A stretch of DNA of 64,000 nucleotides from Phycisphaerales bacterium (GTDB lineage Bacteria > Planctomycetota > Phycisphaerae > Phycisphaerales > SM1A02): NCBI GenBank assembly GCA_029260575.1, contig JAJDDB010000035.1, positions 248,001 to 312,000 on the forward strand. The letters run 5' to 3'. This document shows positions 54,462 to 62,600 of this stretch, piece after piece (the first letter of the stretch is position 1; each line of letters begins with the position of its first letter). The notes under the pieces were generated by a model that searched no databases, was not told the DNA's origin, and saw only the letters and a list, made by a program, of their open reading frames with translations. The position numbers and the translations under genes were made by a program.

Positions 54462-54577
54462 TCTTGGCGTGTCCTTACACACAACTCTGGATTGAACGAA
54501 CAGATTTTCAGAGGAATGACACCTGCTCAGATTGACGAACTGGGCATTTGTCACATCGCAAGACAGTACATGCGCGT

Positions 54578-54985
54578 TCATTCAAAAGTTGCAACACTAT
54601 TCAATACCCGCTCTACGCCAGCGCGATCACCGATGCGCACGAGCAAATAATCCGTGTCATACGTTGAAACCGCAAGGACTGAAATGCCTGCTTTGGCAAG
54701 CGTGCCGGTAAGCCGGGCCAGGATACCTATCTCGCTGAAGTCCAATGTGCCAGCCACACGTAGTGCAACAAAGCCGCGCTCGGCTGTGACAGCAGCTGGC
54801 ACAGCTTGCTCCGGAGCGATAATTGACAGTTCATCAGCCGTCCGCGTTACAGATGCAAACGGGGCCGTAGAATCGGCAGCCCACTCTGGAATTGCAGCAT
54901 CAGCGCCCAAGCGAGCGACTGCAAGCCGGCCGGGCAACCAGTGAAGATGCAATTTCACAGGGTTTTCCGTAGAGGTTTCGGTCAT
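54578..54985 (-). CDS. ACT-domain protein, COG3603-like
   Basis: About 135 residues from the ATG at 54985. The opening LHWLPGRLAVARLGADAAIP, then SVTRTADELSIIAPEQAVPA, and the C-terminal ACT half (LDFSEIGILARLTGTLAKAG, ISVLAVSTYDTDYLLVR) match a small family of tandem ACT proteins. These are thought to bind amino acids, but the regulated partner is unknown. Its place next to asd may hint at amino-acid sensing. Confidence 0.85.
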   Translation of the reverse strand: MTETSTENPVKLHLHWLPGRLAVARLGADAAIPEWAADSTAPFASVTRTADELSIIAPEQAVPAAVTAERGFVALRVAGTLDFSEIGILARLTGTLAKAGISVLAVSTYDTDYLLVRIGDRAGVERVLNSVATFE

Positions 54986-55088
54986 GCTCTGCCTCAAAAC
55001 CCCCGCTGTTCGAGCGAAACTGCGGAATACCCGCCAACGGGATCATGGTTGATCCCCAGCCGTGACGATATAGAATCGACTCGCTGCT

Positions 55089-55159
55089 AGGGCATTGGTG
55101 TAATGGTAGCACGACTGATTCTGGTTCAGTTAGTCGGGGTTCGAGTCCCTGATGCCCTG
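55089..55159 (+). tRNA. tRNA-Gln (anticodon CUG)
   Basis: 71 bases fold into a cloverleaf. The acceptor stem is AGGGCAT with ATGCCCT. The anticodon stem ACTGA with TCAGT encloses loop TTCTGGT (anticodon CTG). The T arm is CGGGG-TTCGAGT-CCCTG, and the discriminator is G. The D arm has GGTA. CCA is not encoded. The weak first pair and the C-U-G anticodon agree with glutamine. Confidence 0.94.
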
Positions 55160-55166
55160 TTGACGC

Positions 55167-55191
55167 CGGCCTCGGGAATGTCCCGAGGCCG
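55167..55191 (+). terminator. Stem-loop after tRNA-Gln, probable terminator
   Basis: A perfect eleven-pair stem (CGGCCTCGGGA with TCCCGAGGCCG) with a 3-base loop, 8 bases after the tRNA and followed by TTCT. It could also serve the convergent gene ending at 55206. Confidence 0.8.
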
Positions 55192-55205
55192 TTCTGGTGC
55201 GCGGC

Positions 55206-56036
55206 TTATGCATTCGACGGTGTGTTGAATTTTCGCTCAGCGAAGATCTCGCGGTTGGTCAACAGCCGTTCGAGAAACGCGCCGCCGGAGATCTCTTGGA
55301 GTGTTGTCCATCCGTCGGACATGGCGGTCATTTGCGTGGCATGTTTGTCCAGCGCGATTCGTTTGCGATCGAGTTGTTCAGTGACATCCACAAAACGATT
55401 GAAATCAAGCCAGCCGCGCCACGGTGATCGCAGCGCGCGGCTGACGATCCGCCGACGACGGTGCGGCATGTGCGGTGGAACTTCCATCCACGGCCAGTGC
55501 TCCCAGAACCACACGGGGTATTCCAACAGTTTGCAAGGCTGCGAATATTGTCCGATCGCGCTGACAACAGCGCGCGTCGTCGCAAGGTGATCCGGATGAT
55601 TGTCGTGGCGATACGGCGCGAACACCTGCTTCGGCTGCAACGTCTGCAACAGCTCTGTCAGGCGCGATGCCGCAGCAGACTCATGCTCCGACAGCCTTCC
55701 ATCGGGAAATGCGAGAAGCGTAACGCGATCACTATCAATGCCGAGTGCGGCGCATGCGGCCCGCGCTTCTGTGCTGCGGCGCTGTACTAATTCCTGCGGC
55801 GGCATCCCGCGATGTGAACCGCTGCCATCGGTCATGAGAACGACGTGCGCGTTCGCGCCGAGACTGAGCTTGCGGAGAATTGTTCCGCCGCAGCCGAGCG
55901 TTTCATCATCGGGATGCGGCGCAACGACGAGCGCTGCCATCTGCAGTTCGTCATCTGTGAGATGTGTTGCGCCTGTGTGAACCATCGCGCTGGACACGAA
56001 TCGGGCAAGTCGATTGATCAGCGACCGTTGTGTCAT
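55206..56036 (-). CDS. PIG-L/LmbE-family deacetylase
   Basis: 276 residues. LVVAPHPDDETLGCGGTILR holds the zinc-binding His-Pro-Asp-Asp motif; the third ligand is in HDNHPDHLATTRAVVSAI near residue 155. These zinc enzymes remove acetyl groups from N-acetylglucosamine conjugates. WFWEHWPWMEVPPHMPHRR is an unusual aromatic insert that may shape the acceptor site. The substrate is unknown; a bacillithiol-type BshB role cannot be excluded. It lies 18 bases downstream of the lipoprotein gene on the same strand. Confidence 0.9.
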   Translation of the reverse strand: MTQRSLINRLARFVSSAMVHTGATHLTDDELQMAALVVAPHPDDETLGCGGTILRKLSLGANAHVVLMTDGSGSHRGMPPQELVQRRSTEARAACAALGIDSDRVTLLAFPDGRLSEHESAAASRLTELLQTLQPKQVFAPYRHDNHPDHLATTRAVVSAIGQYSQPCKLLEYPVWFWEHWPWMEVPPHMPHRRRRIVSRALRSPWRGWLDFNRFVDVTEQLDRKRIALDKHATQMTAMSDGWTTLQEISGGAFLERLLTNREIFAERKFNTPSNA

Positions 56037-56054
56037 GGCTGTGATAACACGCGG

Positions 56055-56669
56055 TCAACGGCGAAGGACTGCAGCAGTGGAGCCGCGGCCGATCTGGATG
56101 ATGCGCACGCCATCCGCGCGAACCGCCGCGCGCCCATCTGCCGGCTCAAAGCGCCCAATGAGGTTCGATGTCATGGACGGCAGCACATCGCCGCCGGTTT
56201 CGAGCAGGCTGAGTCTAAAAGTATACCCGCGGGAAAAGAGTCGCGAATGGATTCGTGCGTCATCAACACGTTGGCCTTCAAATCGCCACGACGCGATTGG
56301 TGTGGAATTGTGAACGGACGCGCCGGCTGCGAAAAGTTCAAACACAAATGCGCCGGGCTCATGAATGGATGTCGGATGCGGTCTGGAATACAGAAATGCC
56401 TGCACCGCAATCTGATCCGGATAGCTGTTGCCGTCAGAGTCGGTCGGTTTGAGCGCGACGAGCAGCGCCATGGCATTGGCATCGGCGTCGACAGGCGTTT
56501 TCGGCGCGGAATTGGGTTCGGGCGGCATCGGCCGGCCATCGCTTGTTGTGACTTTCGTTGAGCAACCCATCACCAGCGCGAGCATTGCAAATGCGACAAT
56601 GTTGCACAGCGTACACCTGCATCGAAGCATAAAGCCTGAAGACGTTCTGCGATCGTCATGGTCTGACAT
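56055..56669 (-). CDS. Lipoprotein overlapping the giant secretin gene
   Basis: 204 residues. The signal VAFAMLALVMGC ends in lipobox VMGC near residue 36. The mature part opens with a proline-rich linker (RPMPPEPNSAPKTPVD) and continues as a beta-rich domain (DQIAVQAFLYSRP, AFVFELFAAGASVHNSTPIA, YTFRLSLLETGGDVLPSMTS). Its start lies 14 bases inside the end of the secretin gene, so translation is coupled. A pilotin-like helper of secretin assembly is a possible role, by position only; no known pilotin motif is visible. Confidence 0.78.
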   Translation of the reverse strand: MSDHDDRRTSSGFMLRCRCTLCNIVAFAMLALVMGCSTKVTTSDGRPMPPEPNSAPKTPVDADANAMALLVALKPTDSDGNSYPDQIAVQAFLYSRPHPTSIHEPGAFVFELFAAGASVHNSTPIASWRFEGQRVDDARIHSRLFSRGYTFRLSLLETGGDVLPSMTSNLIGRFEPADGRAAVRADGVRIIQIGRGSTAAVLRR

Positions 56670-59600
56670 TTTCTACAACTTTCTCGAACCGGTCTTCAGT
56701 CTCGTCGCCCTGATCGGGGTCGGAGTCGGGGTCGGGATTCTCCGCACGTTCAACATCGATCAATTCATCATCGTCAACCTCAATCGGATCAGCATCGCCA
56801 TTGAGAAAGCTGTGCTTGTCCGGCGGGATCAAGTTTCCTTCAGCATCATACAGCCGACCTTCGAGCATGCTGCGGCGAATCTGGTCCTTAACTTTGCTCG
56901 GCACGGAGAGACGCTCAACTTCGCGCTCCGTCAAATCGTCAATCCCCGACGGACTGTCCACTACATACGGCGTCAACACAATCAGAAATTCGGTCTTCGT
57001 TGAAGTTTCCGTATCACTGCGGAAGAAGAAACCGAGCAGCGGAATGTCGCCCAGCAAGGGAACCTTGCGAGTTCGCAGTTCGTACCGGTCGGAAATGAGA
57101 CCGCCGATCACTATAGTCTGGCCGTCAGCGACAGTGATAGTTGTATCCGCACGCCGCCGCGTGATGATCGGCGACTGGAAATCCTCAGAAATTTGAATCG
57201 TGCGGTTGCTCAACTCGGAAATTTCCGGCTGAATCGTCATGCGCACAAATCCATCGGGATTGATCGACGGCGTGACGTTCAGGATGACGCCGATGTCTTC
57301 TTCAATCACACTCGAGAACTGTTGATCATTGGTGAATGATGTACTTTCAGGCACACGAATCGTTTCGCCGACCTGAATCTCCGCAGCTTCGTTGTTGGCT
57401 GCCATCACAGAGGGATTGCTCAATACCTGCAATCTGCCCTGTGATTGCAGGGCTTTAATGAGCAGATCAAAATCGCCGGACGCCACCGATAAACTCGGCA
57501 CGCCCATGCCGGAGACAAACGCGCTGGCCAGGCCGAACCCGCCGGCGACGCTGAATTCGCCGACGTCACCTGCAACAGTCATATCCACGCCCCACTCATC
57601 GGAATAATCAAGCGTGACTTCCGCGAGCAGGACCTGGATCAACACCTGCGGTGGATCGACATCCAGTTCTTCGATCATCTGCTGCACGCGCTCCATATAA
57701 CGCGGGCTTGCGCTGACAAGAACGGTGTTGGATTTTTCATCGCCGACGATCGTGACTTCACGTTCGAGTAATCGAGCAGCACTGCCGAGCTGATCGCTGC
57801 TGAGCGTGTCGATGAGTTTCTGTTGTTCCGCCTGCACGAATTCAGTGATCACGCGAGCGACTTCCGTTGCCGCAGCATTACGAAGTGCGTAGACAAACGT
57901 TTCGCGCTCGTTGGCTTCGATGTTGTCGAGCTCATCAACGACTTTGGCGACGAGATCAAGATACGTCGGCGTGCCGGAGACGAGCAGACTGTTCGTGCGG
58001 CTGTCCACGGTGATGGAAAGTTGCTGGCGTTCATCGGGGACGGCTGTAAGGTCTGTGCCGAACAACGGCCCGCCCGCATCTGCACCACCATCGCCAATGC
58101 CCGACACGCTGCCGCCGTCTTCGCGCGGCTTAAGCACCAGCAGATTGCTGCCCTGACGAAGGTTGAACAAGTCGGTAATGATCTCCGCCATGGCTGTCGC
58201 ATCAGCGTTGGTGAGCTTGAAGATGCGCACGTTCTTCGAGCCAACGCTTGACTCGTCGAGATCGCGAATCATCTGCTCGATCATGTCCATCGAATCGCGC
58301 GGTGCGCGCACGATGATTGTGTTGGTGCGCACATCCGGCGTGAGTGAAATTGATTCACGAATGGCGGCGCTGACTTCCATTTCGTTCAGTTCATCACCCG
58401 CGTCGCCAGGAGTTTCACGCTCTGCAAGCTCACGCAGGTATTTGAGGACGGTTGCCTGATCGCCTCGACGCGTGCCGATGCCGCGCCCGCTGAGCACTGT
58501 CTCGATAAGACCGACCGTCTCCAGCGCGTTTGCACTCGTCAGCGGAATGTATTTAATTTCGACCACAGTTGACGGCCGAGTACCATCGAGCTGCGCGATC
58601 AATCGGCGAATCTCTGCGACATCGCGCTGCGGGGCACGCACCAACACCGCATTGATGCGATCATCCGCGGTGATTTGTATCGTGTTGGGGCCGCGCCGGC
58701 GATTCTCCTCATTGACATACAACTCATCAAGCATGTCGATGACATCGCTCGCGCGGTTCTTTGCAAGCGACATGATCTCGAATTCACCTTCGCCGACACC
58801 TTCTTCTTCAGCGGCTGACAGCGCATCAATCAACCGCATAACGATCTGCAGGTTCTCTTCGTTGGCAGCGACTATCAGGCTGTTGCTTGCAGTGTCCGCT
58901 TCGATAGTGACGCGATCAGATGGCGTCGACGCCTGGCCGAGTGATTGCTGGCGATCGCGCATCAATCGTTGCAGACGAGGCGCGACTGCTTCAGCCTTGC
59001 TTGATTCCAACGCGATGACATGTATGTTCACAGCCGGATTGAATGACGTGTTTTCGAGTTTGTCGATCAATCGCCCGATGGCAGTGATATCTTCGGGGTT
59101 CGCTGCAACGAGCAGGCTATTGGTGCGCGGTTCGGTCATAATGAGCGGGCGCTGACTGGTGCGCAGCTCCGCTGGCATGTCGGCATAACGACGCTCCATG
59201 ATCGAATTCACAGCATTGGCGATGCGATCAATGTTGCCCTTTTCAATTTCAAAGACTTCGACAAGCGCATCGTCAGCCAGGGTCGAGACATCCAGATCAG
59301 TGACAAGTTGCTGAATGACTTCGAACGCTTCGTTTCCAGCAGCAATGATTAGACTGTTCGTGCGCGGCTCAGCAACGATTGTTGCGCGTTCAAGTTCGGC
59401 GGTTTGCGGATCAACACGGCGCAGGCGCTCCAGACGAGCATCCATCATCTCCTGCGCGATGTCTGCAAGCCGAGCTGCGGAGGCAAACTCCAGATCGAGC
59501 TGGCGAATCTGCTGAATATCCGGCGGCATATCGGTGTCGAGCATGTCCAGCAGGTTCTCAAGCACCGCAAAGCTGCGCGGGCTCGTCGATACGATCAGCG

Positions 59601-62600
59601 AATTGGTGCGCTCATCTGCCTGCACGATAATTCGATCTTCCGGGCGGATGATGCGCGACTGCACCTGCTGTGCAAAGAGACGTTCAACCGTCGTTGCAAT
59701 TCGCGCAGCTGAGGCATTTTCAATCGGATAAATGCGCACTGCGGAGTTCGGCGAGGCGGCTTCGACATCGAGCATCGCAACCATCTCAGAAACAATCTCA
59801 ATGTTGGCAGGTGTGCCGACGAGAATCAGCGCGTTGAGCTTCGGTTCAGCGCGAATAATCAACCGACTCATCGGCTGAAAGACTTCCGATTCAATAACGC
59901 GGCCGCCGTTGTCAGTCATGCGAGCCATGCGCAGCCGGCCGACCTGTTTCTGCAACGGCGTTGACTGCGGCAAATCACGTTGACCTTCGACGATAATTTC
60001 CTGCAGCGTTTCCGCAAGGTCAGTGCTGTCTGCAAACTTCATCGTAATGATGCGTGGCTCGACCCAACCGACGACGATGTCGGTGTCGAGGCGTTTGCTG
60101 AGCACTTCCACAAATGCAACTGCGTCTTCCTTGCCGGCCACGACGACGGTGTTGGTACGTTCATCAACACTGATCGCAACATTATCGAGTAAGGCCCGGC
60201 CGAGCGTTCCGCCGGGGATTCCCTGAATGGACGTACCGGGAATACCCTGCAGTTGTTTGCCCTGTGTGAACAGATCGCGGACGATTCGTGCAAACTGCTC
60301 GGCAGCGATATTTCCCAGCGGGAAGATCTGAATCGTCACTGCATCGGTGATCGGCAGCGCATCGAACATCTGCACCAGTTCGGTGAGAGCTTCAACATTT
60401 GTCTTCGTAGAACTGATGATGAGCGCGTTGAGATTCTGATCTGCGATCAGTCGGATTGGTTTGGTGAGATCGAGTTCGAATGCAGCATCATCGACGCCAT
60501 CGCGCTGCACAGCCAGCCTGCGAACCTGTTCCTGCACAGCCTGGGCAAGCGCTGTCTGCGACTGTTGCGCACCCGGCTTAAGGACTTCATTGAGCACACG
60601 TGCGAGCGCAGCAGCTTCGGCATTGCGCAGCGACACAACGCGCAATTCGCTGGTGGCAAGGTCCGGTTCTTCATCGAGCGATTTCAGCAGACTGATGACG
60701 ACCTGCCGATCGACTGGGTTGGCCACGACCACGATTGCCTGACGACCGTGCAGGGCTGCAACCTTTATAGGATCGGTGACAAGCCGGGAGACTGCATCGT
60801 CGGGTTGGGGTTGATCGAGGCCGATCGTACGGATGACTTCCAGTGCATCTTCCGGAGCGACGTGTTCGAGTTCGATGATGAAGATGCTTTGGTTGGGCGC
60901 GGGGGCAAGCGCATCAAGTTGTTCAACGGTACGCTCGATTTCTTCGAACAGGCCGCCACTGCTGGCAATGATCAAGCTGTTGCCTGCTGAATCAACTTGA
61001 ATGGACAACGGTTGATTTGCCTGGCGGGCCTTCTGTTGGAAAGCGTCTTCGATGGCGGACGCCACGCGGCCGGCTGGAGCGCTCGTCAGCTGCAGAACCC
61101 GCACGGTCAGCCCCTGCGTTGATGCCTGCTGTTGCAGTGCTTCTGCGAGTGCTTGAATCTGTTGAAATTCGTCATCTTCAGCGCGAACGATGATTGTACT
61201 GCTGGATTCATCGCCGACGATGCGCAGTGCTTTGCTGCCAGTCCCACGATCCTGTCGTTCATACAGCAGCTTCAGCGACTCAGCGAGTTGAGCCGGACTG
61301 CCTGTTGTAACTGCAATGAATCGCGGCGGAGGGAGTTTGGCATAGTCCGCAACGTCAAGCTGTTCGAGGATTTGCTCAACCTTGCGCATATTCTGCAGGC
61401 TGGCAGAAATGATCACCGAGTTAGTCTGCGGCTCGGCTGCAGCGCGAACCCATTCATCAGCCTGCACCAACACGGTCGGCGCTTCCACATCGCGTCGATC
61501 ATCACCCGAACGATTTTGTTGCCGACCTGGCTGATTGCGCTGCGGCCGATCTATTGTCGTCTGGAATGCCTCGTTGATAGCGCGGGCGACGGAACTCGCA
61601 TCGGCGTACACCAACGGCATCACACGAAGTTGCAACGATGAGTCGTATTCCTCGCTGTCGAGCTTTTCGAGCAGCGCGCGAATATTGGCCCATTCGCTTT
61701 CATCTGCAGAAATGACCAGGCTGTTGGTGGCAGGGTCTGCGACAATGCGGGCATTGATTCGGCCGGGCGTGTCAGCCTCGATCGCAAATGGACCGTAGAA
61801 AACCGACAGCGCTTCCTGCACCTGTTCAGCACCGGCAAATTGCAGTGGTACAAAATCCGTTACGCGCTGTCGTTCGGACGGAACATCGAGCTCCTTGACA
61901 ATTCGCTTGATCTGCTCGAATTGATCTGCCGTCGCAGCCAGAATGATCTGATTCTCAAGCCGGTTGTAGTCAACACTCGCACGCGGACCGTCCGTGTCCA
62001 TGTTGCGAATGAACTGGCGAAGCGTGAACGCGACATCAATCGCAATGGCGTGCTCAAGCGCGATGATGTGATATTCAACCGGGCTGACTGTCGGCACTTC
62101 ATCCAGCCGGGTAAGTAGCGCTTCGATAACCGGGAATGACTGTTCGGTTGCGGTAATGACCAGGCTATTGCTTCGGCGGTCTGCAACGATACGGGCCTTG
62201 ACTTCAACACCGTCGCTGTCCAGTTCATCAAGTTTGATGGTGATGCCGTCGGTACGACCTTCCGCATCAAGCTGCAGCGTGTCGGACAACATGCGGCGCA
62301 CTTCTTCTGCACGTGCAACCTGGAGCGTGTACGTCCGAATGATTGTTTCATCGCTTGCGGGAGGAGTGTCCAGTCGATCGACGAGCGACAACACCTGTGG
62401 CAATTGTTGTTTGGGGCTGTTGATTATCAGGCTGTTGGTTCGTATATCAGGTGTGACGCGCAGACCTTGACGATCTCGGGTGCCGAACTGCTCGCGCAGG
62501 ATTTGTGCGATCTCATCAGCGTCGCCGTCAGCAAGCGCGATGATTTCAATCTTGCGATCGCCAGAGAGATCCGGTTGATCCAGCTGCCCCATCAATTCGC

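Noticed and set aside
60253-60990. 245-codon open frame opposite the giant secretin
   Set aside because: It is a shadow of the repeated secretin coding sequence; cysteine- and histidine-rich composition is typical of antisense frames.
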